DNA of 64,000 nt. Origin: Limibacillus halophilus. GTDB taxonomy: Bacteria > Pseudomonadota > Alphaproteobacteria > Kiloniellales > CECT-8803. The DNA lies in contig NZ_JACHXA010000004.1 of NCBI RefSeq assembly GCF_014191775.1, forward strand, positions 248,001 through 312,000. Direction: 5' to 3'. Each line of letters begins with the position of its first letter. The stretch's first letter is position 1. Positions 6,868 to 15,031 of this stretch are shown in pieces. Under the pieces are notes generated by a model that searched no databases, was not told where the DNA came from, and saw only the letters and a program-made list of their open reading frames with translations. Made by a program: the position numbers and the translations under genes.

Positions 6868-7670
6868 TGTCCAAGCCACTCTTATATGACACGGAGATAG
6901 ATGACTGCTCCTTGGAGCCTTACGTCAGATACTACGCCGAGGATATTGGCAGTTTGCTGGCCATCGCTAACGTAGCCCTGCTACTGAACCTTCCCGGTGT
7001 GCAAAAAGAGCTAAGAGAGCTTCGTAAGCGATGTCGTGCGCGCGTTTTGGCGAACAGTGAAGTGATAGCTGGGGCCGCTAGTACCAAGGTCGGGATGGAT
7101 CAATTTCATAAAATTTTGGGAGCAACCGAACGGCAAGCAGAGCGATTGCTAAAAAGCCCAATATCGCAGCAACCGTGGGGGCCTGGTGACATGCCCACGC
7201 CACAAACAAGATCCAAGCTTCAGCGGGATTGGCTTGCGATGTGGCGGATGTCAGGGCAGGCAAGTGAAGAGGAGGTTAAAGCAATCGATTGTCTCGTGCC
7301 CATTTGGTTCAAGGTAAGAAAGGGAATGGCCGGTGCTTCAGCGGATCCTTCGCGGTTGCTGACAGGCAAGGTTCGAAAATCCTATCTGCAACCGTTAGAG
7401 CGACTCGAAGGAAGAGACGCCGTCATTGCGCTGAAGGTATGGTTACCCTGGATTCGACTGCTCCAGGAAACACCAGCAACCAGAAGCAATCTTGCAAAAA
7501 TTACCAGGCTAGAGATCGTTGAAAGTTTTATCTTTGATGGGGCGTCCGCCAGCCAGATTGATCGCCAGTACGGTCTAGTGAAAGGTGATTCCTTGGTCAT
7601 TCTACGTCATGCATTACAAGATTTTTACCATGAAGCAAATAAACTAGTTGACAACCTAGATAACCTATAG
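6867..7670 (+). CDS. Unknown early island protein
   Basis: A 267-residue, mostly helical, charged protein of no recognised family. The ATG at 6867 (TGATG overlap with the previous stop) is preferred over a TTG three bases earlier. Residues about 70-90 (MDQFHKILGATERQAERLL) and the last 50 residues, with ASASQIDRQYGLVKGDSLVIL, could be helix-turn-helix-like. There is no membrane segment. Being the second of two genes between the repressor and the terminase, it may be an activator of the late genes, but the sequence does not show that. A 269-base gap without a convincing gene follows (7671-7939). Confidence 0.65.
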   Translation: MSKPLLYDTEIDDCSLEPYVRYYAEDIGSLLAIANVALLLNLPGVQKELRELRKRCRARVLANSEVIAGAASTKVGMDQFHKILGATERQAERLLKSPISQQPWGPGDMPTPQTRSKLQRDWLAMWRMSGQASEEEVKAIDCLVPIWFKVRKGMAGASADPSRLLTGKVRKSYLQPLERLEGRDAVIALKVWLPWIRLLQETPATRSNLAKITRLEIVESFIFDGASASQIDRQYGLVKGDSLVILRHALQDFYHEANKLVDNLDNL

Positions 7671-7939
7671 TACTTTACAAGGCACGGCGAAGAGTGTCCG
7701 GAAAATAATTATCGCCTCTAGGTGTTTTATCCTAAGCACCTCCGGATTGTGCCGCTCCAGACACCCCTACATCGCTAATCGCAACGGACTCGATTCCAAG
7801 GGCGGGGCAGGAATTTGGCGATCTGTCTGCTTTGTGTGGCTCGGTATATCCATAGCAAGCTGGCGAGTAATTACGAAGATTGCGGCTGGAATGCCCAGCG
7901 AGAAATCGCCTTTGTGCGCATAAACCGATGGGACCGGAA

Positions 7940-8194
7940 ATGACCAAATCAAAAAATACCGATAGCCCTACCAGACACATGGACAGGGGCAAGAGAACGA
8001 CTGTTATCAGCACCAAAGGTGTAACACCGCTCGGCTACATGCTGTCGGTACTATCGGACGAAGGAGCCGACGTGAAACGGCGAGATGATATGGCTAAGGC
8101 AGCCGCGCCTTACATCCACCCTCGTTTGGCCAGTCTCGATCACAGTGGCCAGCTTTCGCTATCTCATGAGGAAGCTCTGGATGAACTTTCATGA
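7940..8194 (+). CDS. Terminase small subunit-like protein (TerS)
   Basis: The 84-residue protein carries TPLGYMLSVLSDEGAD, then RRDDMAKAAAPYIHPRL (about residues 45-62). This pattern is typical of short small-terminase-like proteins that precede TerL in alphaproteobacterial podophages. TerS recognises the packaging start and stimulates TerL. The ATG at 7940 has a GGGACCGG stretch before it; ATGs at 7928 and 7880 lack a good site. It overlaps terL by 4 bases (ATGA), so the subunits are translationally coupled. It is shorter than well-studied TerS proteins, so the DNA-binding part is minimal. Confidence 0.75.
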   Translation: MTKSKNTDSPTRHMDRGKRTTVISTKGVTPLGYMLSVLSDEGADVKRRDDMAKAAAPYIHPRLASLDHSGQLSLSHEEALDELS

Positions 8195-9762
8195 GCGCAG
8201 GATTGGACTCTAAGGAAGCGATCATTCGACGGCGGCTGCGCGATGATCTTTTACATTACGCCAGGCGTTGCTTGAAAATTAGAACCAAAGCCGGTGGCGC
8301 GACGGAATTGCAGTTCAACCGGGCCCAACAACTTCTACATAAACACGCTGAGGCGCAATTGGGACGTATCGGACGTGTCCGGCTCCTTGTCTTGAAAGGG
8401 CGCCAGATGGGTGTGTCCACCTATATAGAAGCGCGGCTTTACTGGAAAACAAGCCATCGTCGCGGTGTCAGAGCTTTTATCCTCACTCATCGCGATCAGG
8501 CAACTCAAAACCTGTTCGCGATGGCAAAACGGTTTCATGCAAGTTGCCCACGGCCGGTTCGTCCCCGCACCGGGGCTTCAAACCTTCATGAACTGGTTTT
8601 TAAGGACCTAGATAGCGGATATCGGGTTGCGACGGCCAAAGCGCCTGGAGTAGGGCGCTCGGACACCATCCAGTACTTCCATGGTTCCGAAGTTGCGTTC
8701 TGGCCCAACGCAGAGGAGCACATGGCAGGCGCCCTACAGGCTGTTCCTGAAGTCAATGACTCTGAGATTTGGCTGGAAAGCACTGCAAACGGCAGTGGGG
8801 GCTTGTTCTATGATCTTTGCCGATCGGCCGAGAAGGGCCTTGGCGACTATGAGTTGGTGTTCTTGCCCTGGTATCTCGATCCTTTCTATCGTCGGGTGCC
8901 ACCGAAGAACTGGCGACCGCCAACGGCTTTCGAAAGCTATGGGCAACGCCATCAACTGTCACCAGATCAGATTTATTGGGCCTACTGCAAGAATGCAGAA
9001 CTCGCAATGGCAACCCGAACCTCGCCGGAGACCTTCTGCTGGAAATTCAAACAGGAATATCCGGGTTCAATCCAAGAAGCGTTCCAGAGCGATAGCGGGG
9101 CGTCTTTCATATCCTCCGAAATCGTTGAGAAGGCACGTTTGGGACAGCTTCCGGAACCGGGCCCAGTGGTTCCCTTAGTGCTTGGGGTGGACGTTGCCAG
9201 GGGCGGTGGTGATTTCACCCGAGTCATAGATCGACACGGTCGGCGTTATGGACATCGGATAAATCAAAGAATCGATAGCCGGGATCTGATGCAAATAGCC
9301 GGTATAGTTGCTCGGCAGATTGAGCGGATCCAACCGGATCGAGTCTTCATCGATGCAACAGGTGGTTATGGCTCAGCGGTTGTAGATCGCCTCTGTGAAC
9401 TGGGATTTGGTGACGTTGTGCTTGGTGTCGAGTTCGCAGGCCGGGCCAACGATGATTCGGTGTACGCAAATAAGCGCGCTGAAATTTGGGGACGGCTGCG
9501 CGACCACCTCAATGAGGCCGGGGGCTGTGATCTTACCGATGACGAGGAATTGCATCGGCATATCTGTGCGCCCGGTCATCGCTTTGATTCATCGGGACGT
9601 CTTCTCCTTGAAGGAAAAGATAAAATCAAATCGCGCCTTGGGTTCTCACCCGACGCCGGGGATGCCGCCGCGCTTACCCATGCCGAACCAGTCCGCAAGT
9701 TCAAGCCACGTTTTAGCGCCGCAAGAACTGCGGAAATCGATGAACGTGTTTTCTCAGACTGA
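8191..9762 (+). CDS. terL: Terminase large subunit (TerL)
   Basis: The 523-residue packaging motor has an N-terminal ATPase and a C-terminal RNase H-like nuclease. The Walker A-like motif is LKGRQMGVST (residues 68-77), the Walker B region lies around HGSEVAFW (164-171) and the coupling motif is ESTANG (196-201). The nuclease starts at PLVLGVDVARGGG with metal-binding Asp334, continues with VFIDATGGYG near 390 and ends at DAGDAAAL. The length is normal. TerL translocates DNA into the prohead and cuts it. Its start overlaps terS. All motifs look intact, which argues for a working motor. Confidence 0.93.
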   Translation: MSAGLDSKEAIIRRRLRDDLLHYARRCLKIRTKAGGATELQFNRAQQLLHKHAEAQLGRIGRVRLLVLKGRQMGVSTYIEARLYWKTSHRRGVRAFILTHRDQATQNLFAMAKRFHASCPRPVRPRTGASNLHELVFKDLDSGYRVATAKAPGVGRSDTIQYFHGSEVAFWPNAEEHMAGALQAVPEVNDSEIWLESTANGSGGLFYDLCRSAEKGLGDYELVFLPWYLDPFYRRVPPKNWRPPTAFESYGQRHQLSPDQIYWAYCKNAELAMATRTSPETFCWKFKQEYPGSIQEAFQSDSGASFISSEIVEKARLGQLPEPGPVVPLVLGVDVARGGGDFTRVIDRHGRRYGHRINQRIDSRDLMQIAGIVARQIERIQPDRVFIDATGGYGSAVVDRLCELGFGDVVLGVEFAGRANDDSVYANKRAEIWGRLRDHLNEAGGCDLTDDEELHRHICAPGHRFDSSGRLLLEGKDKIKSRLGFSPDAGDAAALTHAEPVRKFKPRFSAARTAEIDERVFSD

Positions 9763-9784
9763 AGCAGAATGAAAGGATCATATA

Positions 9785-9991
9785 ATGTCCGGCCTTTTCT
9801 CGAAGCCAAAGACTCCGCCGACGCCGCCACTACCACCAGCCCCACCGGTACGCACCAATGAAGAAGCACGGCAGGCGGGGTCGGATGAACGCCGTCGCAG
9901 ACTTCTTGCTGGCGGACGCCAAAGCACTATTCTGACGAGCGGCCTGGGCGTAACAGGGGGCGGGAACGGCAAGGACCTCCTGGGACAGTAA
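9785..9991 (+). CDS. Small Pro-rich phage protein
   Basis: The 68-residue protein has a Pro-rich N-terminus (KPKTPPTPPLPPAPPV), an Arg-rich centre (DERRRRLLAGGRQSTILTS) and a GLGVTGGG-type tail ending KDLLGQ. Similar short proteins occur between terminase and portal genes or among internal-virion genes in alphaproteobacterial podophages; their role is unknown, perhaps as a minor virion component. It lies 22 bases after terL. The following 135 bases contain only a small CGCCTG/CAGGCG hairpin (10000-10021). Confidence 0.7.
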   Translation: MSGLFSKPKTPPTPPLPPAPPVRTNEEARQAGSDERRRRLLAGGRQSTILTSGLGVTGGGNGKDLLGQ

Positions 9992-10126
9992 TAAGCGGTC
10001 GCCTGTATCTGCCGCCAGGCGCACATAAAAAACAAAAATCGAGACACAAGGCCACTTCCAACCGGAACGCGGCCATTTCTCTGCCGATCAACCCGGCACC
10101 AGTACGACACAAAGAAGGAAGCGAAG

Positions 10127-11743
10127 ATGGCAGTGACGGCACAAGCCCTCATAGCGCGCCATGATATTTTGGCCGCGGAGAGAGAAAATTGGGAGAGCCT
10201 TTGGCAGGAAATCGCCGAACGTGTGCTTCCCAGACAAGCGGACTTCAGCATCCGTCGATCACCCGGAACTAAGAGAACCGAAAAGATCCTTGACGCTACG
10301 GCACCGCTTGCATTGGAGAGATTTGCCGCCGCGATGGAGGCGATGCTGACGCCACGAGGTGCCCGATGGCATAGACTTCAAGCAAATGACGACTCTTTAA
10401 ATCGAAACCCCAGCGTTCGCCGTTGGTACGACCAAGCCGCAGATACCCTATTTCGGGAGCGCTACAGCCCAAGCGCAAACTATGCAAGCCAGCAGCACGA
10501 AGTTTATATGAGCCTGGGCGCTTTCGGCACAGGTGTACTCAACGTCGAAGAGGGATTGGGTGGCGGCCTTTCTTACCGCGCTTTGCATCTTGGAGAATGT
10601 TTGATTGCCGAAAACCACCAAGGTCGCGTGGATACGCTGTTCCGTAATTTTGAAATGACGGCACGGCAAGCACGGCAACGGTGGCAGGATTCGCATCTTC
10701 CAGAAAGTTTGCTGCGATCGGCGGAAATGGACCCAGACCGGCGCTTCACGTTCTTACATGCCGTTTATCCTCGAGAAGAACGTGATCCCAAGCGGCAGGA
10801 CAAACTGCATATGCCTTTTGCGAGCGTGGTGCTGCTTCGTGAGCCGCAGCACATTGTCTCGGAGGGGGGATTTGAGGAATTCCCATTCATGGTGAGCCGA
10901 TACGTGACGGCTCCACGTGAGACATACGGTCGGTCGCCAGCGATGCTCGCCCTGCCTGATATCAAGATGTTGAATGAAATGGAGAAGACGAATGCACGGG
11001 CCGCTCACCGGCTAGTGGATCCTCCATTGCTGCTCCATGACGACAATCTTCTCAGCCGTTTTAGCCTGCGGCCCGGGGCATTAAATTTTGGCGGCGTTGA
11101 TGGCCAGGGACGGCAGTTGGTTCACCCTCTCACGACCGGTTCTCAACCTCAGTTTAGCTTGCAAATGACCGAACAAAAGCGGGGGGTGATAAACGACGCC
11201 TTCCTGGTGACGCTGTTTCAGATACTGGTCGATGCGCCAAGAATGACGGCAACGGAAGTTCTCCAACGTGCACAGGAGAAAGGGGCGCTTCTGGGGCCTG
11301 CTGTTGGACGCCAGCAGTCGGAAGCGCTGGGTCCTATGATCGAGCGGGAGCTCGCTATACTTCAGCGCACGGGCAAACTCCCCCCACTGCCACCTGCGCT
11401 GATCGAAGCGCAAGGCGAGTACCGCATTGAATATGATGGCCCCTTGAGCAGGGCACAGCGGGCGGAAGAAGGAGTGGCAATTGCCAGAACCGCGGAGGCA
11501 TTGCTACCCATGGTGCAGTTTGCGCCAGATATCATGGACAACTTTGACGGCGATGAGATTAGCCGGGTTATTGCCGAGGCCAACGGTGTGTCTGCAAAGG
11601 TCATTCGGTCTATCGAATCGCGTGAATCGCTGCGCACGCAGCGCAAACAAGCCACAGAGCTACAAGAAGTGGTAACCGCGGCACCTGGCACGGCGGCGGC
11701 TTTGGAGAAAATCTCTCGCCTTCAGGGAGGTTCAAATGCCTGA
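10127..11743 (+). CDS. Portal protein (T7-like head-tail connector)
   Basis: The 538-residue protein fits the head-to-tail connector family of T7-like podoviruses, which forms the 12-subunit portal ring that DNA passes through. Supporting segments: ENWESLWQEIAERVLPRQADF near the N-terminus, the wing/clip region with GRSPAMLALPDIKMLNEM (about 265-282), and a C-terminal helical barrel with MTATEVLQRAQEKGALLGPAVGR. The ribosome site GAAGGAAG precedes the ATG. It overlaps the Bbp19-like gene by 8 bases. Length is close to T7 gp8 (536), and no disruption is seen. Confidence 0.92.
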   Translation: MAVTAQALIARHDILAAERENWESLWQEIAERVLPRQADFSIRRSPGTKRTEKILDATAPLALERFAAAMEAMLTPRGARWHRLQANDDSLNRNPSVRRWYDQAADTLFRERYSPSANYASQQHEVYMSLGAFGTGVLNVEEGLGGGLSYRALHLGECLIAENHQGRVDTLFRNFEMTARQARQRWQDSHLPESLLRSAEMDPDRRFTFLHAVYPREERDPKRQDKLHMPFASVVLLREPQHIVSEGGFEEFPFMVSRYVTAPRETYGRSPAMLALPDIKMLNEMEKTNARAAHRLVDPPLLLHDDNLLSRFSLRPGALNFGGVDGQGRQLVHPLTTGSQPQFSLQMTEQKRGVINDAFLVTLFQILVDAPRMTATEVLQRAQEKGALLGPAVGRQQSEALGPMIERELAILQRTGKLPPLPPALIEAQGEYRIEYDGPLSRAQRAEEGVAIARTAEALLPMVQFAPDIMDNFDGDEISRVIAEANGVSAKVIRSIESRESLRTQRKQATELQEVVTAAPGTAAALEKISRLQGGSNA

Positions 11744-12029
11744 TCTCTCGAATGTTCTGGCGCAATTGCTTTTCCGTAGGCGCAGATCCTATCGGGCACT
11801 GTTCTTGACGGAGGGCGGCAGCTACACCCGAAACGCTCGACAGGTGCTGGCGGATCTTCGTCGTTTTTGCAGAGCAACCGACACTCCCTTTGCGGCAAGC
11901 CAAGCGGAGACTCTTAGAAATGTGGGGCGATTGGAAGTTCTCAATCGGATCCTCAGCCATTGTGAAGCCAGCGAGGAGGATATCTACAGGATGGTTGAAA
12001 CCATTGAAGGGCAGGAACATGACGGATAG
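11736..12029 (+). CDS. Bbp19-like phage protein
   Basis: The 97-residue helical protein has ARQVLADLRRFCRAT (about 35-49) and GRLEVLNRILSHCEASEEDI, matching the small family named after Bordetella podophage BPP-1 Bbp19, found between portal and scaffold genes. Its function is not established; a head-assembly role is suggested by position. The start has GGGAGG six bases upstream and overlaps the portal gene; its end overlaps the scaffold start at 12019. Confidence 0.78.
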   Translation: MPDLSNVLAQLLFRRRRSYRALFLTEGGSYTRNARQVLADLRRFCRATDTPFAASQAETLRNVGRLEVLNRILSHCEASEEDIYRMVETIEGQEHDG

Positions 12030-12855
12030 CGCCAGAAACCCGGTAGACAATGGTGTAGATTCTTCTGACATTGAAGAGAGTCTTTTAGAGCGGTCTCCCG
12101 CCAGTGGCGATAACTGGCGAAACGGAGTTCCAGAGAACATCAGGGATGAACCATGTCTATCGCGGTTCAAGGATGTGGCTGCGCTAGCAAAATCCTATGT
12201 GGCCGCCCAAAAGCTCATTGGAGCTGAAAGGATTGCAGTCCCAAAAGGAGAAGACGAGGCTTCCTGGGAGCAACTTTACGACCGGTTAGGACGACCAGCT
12301 ACGCCGGAGGAATACAAACTAAACGGCGAAACGACAGTTAAAGTAGACCCCCACACAGAGATGTGGTTTCGGAACACCGCTCATCAGATCGGCCTTAGCG
12401 AAAAGCAAGCCCTACGTTTGAAGTCCGCTTGGGAAGAAATGGTTCGAGCACGGGGCCAGGAGCAGGCAATCAGCCAGGAAGAGGCCCAAAAACTACTCGA
12501 CCACGAGATGCGTCAGGAATGGGGGAGCGTGTTTGAGCAAAAACATCGCGCTGCCATGAGAGCTGTTCACCGGTTCGCTGATGGAGAGGTTGTTAGTCAC
12601 CTTGAGACCCTGATGGGATCTAAATCAGCGCTAAAGTTTTTCTCCGCTGTTGGCGAAGCCATCAGTGAGGATCGCGTTGAAGGTAGTGGCAAGCCCGGAT
12701 TCAAACCTGATCCCGCAGAGGCAAGGGCTCAATTGGACTCACTGCATCGTGACAGCCAAGCAACGGAGGCGTTGCTGGACCGTGATCACCCGCGTCACAC
12801 CGAATACCGGGACCTTCGCAGGAAGCTCTATCGCCATGCCTATCCGGAGGAGTGA
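12019..12855 (+). CDS. Capsid assembly scaffold protein
   Basis: The ATG at 12019, preceded by AGGGCAGGAA, gives 278 residues; earlier in-frame ATGs are overlapped by the upstream gene. The acidic, helical protein lies between portal and capsid, where T7-like phages keep the scaffold. Internal landmarks are RFKDVAALAKSYVAAQKLIG (about 49-68), the GRPATPEEYK segment (91-100), MWFRNTAHQIGLS (115-127), and QEWGSVFEQKH (156-166). A scaffold co-assembles with the major capsid protein and leaves before DNA packaging. A related but shorter protein is encoded at 19508-20101. Confidence 0.85.
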   Translation: MTDSARNPVDNGVDSSDIEESLLERSPASGDNWRNGVPENIRDEPCLSRFKDVAALAKSYVAAQKLIGAERIAVPKGEDEASWEQLYDRLGRPATPEEYKLNGETTVKVDPHTEMWFRNTAHQIGLSEKQALRLKSAWEEMVRARGQEQAISQEEAQKLLDHEMRQEWGSVFEQKHRAAMRAVHRFADGEVVSHLETLMGSKSALKFFSAVGEAISEDRVEGSGKPGFKPDPAEARAQLDSLHRDSQATEALLDRDHPRHTEYRDLRRKLYRHAYPEE

Positions 12856-12860
12856 TCTTA

Positions 12861-13007
12861 ATGGGAGAAATCTGCTGCTACGGTACAGGCGGAGGATGCC
12901 AAGGTCATAATCCTTGCCGTCAAAGCCGAGCTGTGAAAACGAGCAAACACAAAGCCATCGGCTATTTGATCAAAGTAAAACCGATACGGTTTCTAGCCGT
13001 TGGATAA
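12861..13007 (+). CDS. Cys-rich mini-protein between scaffold and capsid
   Basis: This 48-residue ORF starts at ATG 12861, 8 bases after a strong GGAGGAG (12846-12852) that overlaps the end of the scaffold gene. The N-terminus reads MGEICCYGTGGGCQGHNPC, giving Cys5, Cys6, Cys13, His16 and Cys19, a plausible metal-binding or disulfide knot. A basic tail with KTSKHKAIGYLIKVKPIRFL follows. No family was recognised. The excellent ribosome site and operon position are the main support; a chance ORF of this length is still possible. Confidence 0.5.
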   Translation: MGEICCYGTGGGCQGHNPCRQSRAVKTSKHKAIGYLIKVKPIRFLAVG

Positions 13008-13249
13008 CCCTTTCACGAACTCTGTCGGAGAATTCCTGATCCACGGGAAACCGGCCTGACGGCGGGAAAGACCGCGGGCCTGATGGCTGCCCCTCAAAGC
13101 CTTAGGAGTGATCCAACCTGAACAAACGCGAAATAGCGCGCAGTGAACGCTCGTTCACTCGTTCCCATGCCATGTCTCCAGGTACCAGGGCAATCCTCCG
13201 ATTTTAAGTATCAAAAAAGCAATTCGACGAGGTAGGAGAACAAGGACAG
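13008..13249 (+). promoter_or_regulatory. Structured untranslated stretch upstream of the capsid gene
   Basis: No ORF is evident here. It contains a GC-rich imperfect stem near 13050-13079 and a near-perfect palindrome GTGAACG-CT-CGTTCAC (13143-13158). The last 25 bases carry GGTAGGAGAACAAGGA, a strong ribosome site for the capsid ATG at 13250. It could stabilise or boost the capsid message, or hold a late promoter. None is proven. Confidence 0.4.
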
Positions 13250-14128
13250 ATGTCGAACCAAGTAAATAAATCCTTTGTGCAAGACTACAAGGATGCAGTC
13301 CAGTTTCTACTCCAGCAGAGGGGAAGTAAGCTTCGCAAAGCAGTGACGACCGATTCCTATCGGGGCAAGACCGGCCGCGTTGCCACGCAGCTTGGTCAGG
13401 TGAGCGCCCAACTCAGGACCCAGCGTCATGGCAACACACCTTTGGTGGAAACGCCGCATGAATCGCGGTGGGTTTTCCCTAAGGATTATGAATGGGCCGA
13501 TCTGATCGACGATCAGGATAAGTTAAAAACGATTGGTGACTTTCAGTCTGCCTACGCCATCAACGGTGCAATGGCGCTTGGGCGTGCTATGGATGATGAA
13601 ATCATCAGCGCATTCTTCGCGACGTCAAAGACCGGCGAAGACGGTGATGTGGACGTGACATTTCCTTCGTCACAGGCCCTTGACGTGAAGATCGGTGCAG
13701 CCAGCGCAACAGGTATGAATGTGGCCAAGCTACGAGCCGCAAGGCGGCTGCTAATGGCGAATGAGGTTGATGTCGAGAATGAAAAACTGTACCTGGCAAT
13801 GACGGCCCAACAGCATGATGAGCTACTGAATGAAGTTCAGGTAGCTTCGACTGATTTCAATAGCAAGCCAGTGCTGGTCGATGGCCATATCAGCCATTTT
13901 ATGGGCTTTCATTTCATTCATACCGAACGTCTTCCAGTTAATGCCAGCGGCCATCGCCGCTGCGCCGCTTGGTCGCGCACGGGTATGCATCTTGGTGTCT
14001 GGAACGATATCGAGACTCGGATCACCGAGCGCGACGATAAATCCTATGCCACACAGGTTTATGCCAAAGGAAGTTTTGGCGCGACCCGGCTCGAAGAAGG
14101 CCGTGTGGTTGAGGTTCCCTGTCTCTGA
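13250..14128 (+). CDS. Major capsid protein
   Basis: The 292-residue protein follows the scaffold and carries the strongest context for a capsid: a good ribosome site, a structured leader and its own terminator, implying high expression. It has an N-terminal helical arm (FVQDYKDAVQFLLQQ), a basic segment with RGKTGRVATQLG, the YEWADLIDDQDKLK region (about 81-94) and an alanine-rich core helix. This pattern fits the HK97-fold capsid family seen in alphaproteobacterial podophages. It is shorter than T7 gp10A (345). Its C-terminus, KGSFGATRLEEGRVVEV, is also typical of the group. Confidence 0.88.
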   Translation: MSNQVNKSFVQDYKDAVQFLLQQRGSKLRKAVTTDSYRGKTGRVATQLGQVSAQLRTQRHGNTPLVETPHESRWVFPKDYEWADLIDDQDKLKTIGDFQSAYAINGAMALGRAMDDEIISAFFATSKTGEDGDVDVTFPSSQALDVKIGAASATGMNVAKLRAARRLLMANEVDVENEKLYLAMTAQQHDELLNEVQVASTDFNSKPVLVDGHISHFMGFHFIHTERLPVNASGHRRCAAWSRTGMHLGVWNDIETRITERDDKSYATQVYAKGSFGATRLEEGRVVEVPCL

Positions 14129-14160
14129 TTCAAACGGACGGGAAAAGACCCGATGCACTG

Positions 14161-14190
14161 AAAGGAGCGCCCAGGTGGCGCTCCTTTTTT
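14161..14190 (+). terminator. Rho-independent terminator after the capsid gene
   Basis: AAAGGAGCGCC (14161-14171) pairs with GGCGCTCCTTT (14177-14187) around a 5-base loop and is followed by a T run to 14190. T7 has a terminator in the same position, after its capsid gene. It would leave the head genes more strongly expressed than the tail genes. Confidence 0.9.
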
Positions 14191-14221
14191 CATTAGACGT
14201 AATTTTAGAAAGGCTCTGAAC

Positions 14222-14431
14222 ATGGCTCTCCTAACCTACCGTATCTTCGAGGGAGCACCTCACTTCAGTATAATTGTTCAGGATTTTGATGCCGGGGATT
14301 TTGATCTCAAGCTACAGCTTGATTCAGAGGTCCTTGCGCGTGAAGCCGTTTTCCTGATGCTCGAGAATTTCAAGAAGTTCTTGCTCGAGCAACCCTGGCC
14401 ACCAATCCCCGAGACCGAACAATCGGTTTGA
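14222..14431 (+). CDS. Small protein between capsid and tail-tube genes, unknown function
   Basis: The 69-residue acidic protein has a beta-like N-terminal half (LTYRIFEGAPHFSIIVQDFDAGDFDLKL, shown here only as landmarks around residues 4-31) and a helical half with AREAVFLMLENFKKFLLE. There is no signal or membrane segment. The GGCTCTGA before the ATG is a modest ribosome site. No family was recognised. Its place suggests a head-completion or minor virion role, without other support. Confidence 0.6.
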   Translation: MALLTYRIFEGAPHFSIIVQDFDAGDFDLKLQLDSEVLAREAVFLMLENFKKFLLEQPWPPIPETEQSV

Positions 14432-14472
14432 CGCCAAAAATACGGCGCCCTTAGTCCAGGAAAGGCGGAACG

Positions 14473-15030
14473 ATGACCTCACCGGTGGAAATCTGCAATC
14501 GGGCCCTCACTAAGCTTGGAGATCGCCCAATCCTCACCCTGTCTGATGACAACGAACGCGCCCGTGCCTGCGCGCGCCTTTATGAAGTGTCCAGAGATGC
14601 GGTCTTGCGGGATCATCCGTGGAACTTCGCAGTGCAACGCGCAGAACTCGCTGCACTGGAGGAAAAGCCAGTCTGGGGCTTCAAATCCCAATTCGAACTA
14701 CCCACCGATTGCCTCCGAGTGCTTTGGGTTGATGGCAACTATCCGTGGCGAATCGAAGGGCGTCGCGTTCTTAGCAATTTTGAGGGGGCATTGCGCATCA
14801 GTTACGTCCGGCGCGTGGAGGATCCGAATGTTTTCGATAGCCTCTTTCAAGAAGCACTAGCCGCTCGCTTGGCTCTGGAACTTGCAGAAGCACTGACGCA
14901 ATCAAACAGCAAACGGCAAGCGGCGGGTGAAGGGTACCAATTGGCGCTCATCAGGGCCCGAAGTATCGATGCACAGGAAAATCCAGCGGAAGAAGCCGAG
15001 TGCGATCCCTGGATACGCGCGAGGTTCTGA
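14473..15030 (+). CDS. Tail tubular protein A-like (T7 gp11-like)
   Basis: The 185-residue protein begins SPVEICNRALTKLGDRPI, the hallmark of podoviral tail tube A/adaptor proteins, and continues with RACARLYEVSRDAVLRDHPWNFA (about residues 34-56) and a C-terminal helix AARLALELAEALTQS. In T7 this protein forms the ring under the portal. GGAAAGGCGGAACG provides the ribosome site. The tail tube B gene starts one base after its stop, so both are co-translated. Confidence 0.9.
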   Translation: MTSPVEICNRALTKLGDRPILTLSDDNERARACARLYEVSRDAVLRDHPWNFAVQRAELAALEEKPVWGFKSQFELPTDCLRVLWVDGNYPWRIEGRRVLSNFEGALRISYVRRVEDPNVFDSLFQEALAARLALELAEALTQSNSKRQAAGEGYQLALIRARSIDAQENPAEEAECDPWIRARF

Positions 15031-15031
15031 T

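Noticed and set aside
8681-9178. A 165-residue open frame overlapping terL in another frame
   Set aside because: Composition is that of an out-of-frame shadow, and terL with intact motifs covers the same bases.
11890-12018. N-terminal extension of the scaffold gene
   Set aside because: The extra residues overlap the Bbp19-like gene and do not look like scaffold; ATG 12019 has a ribosome site.
14927-15031. N-terminal extension of the tail-nozzle gene
   Set aside because: The upstream start lies inside the tail-tube A gene; the ATG at 15032 directly follows its stop and yields the conserved family start.
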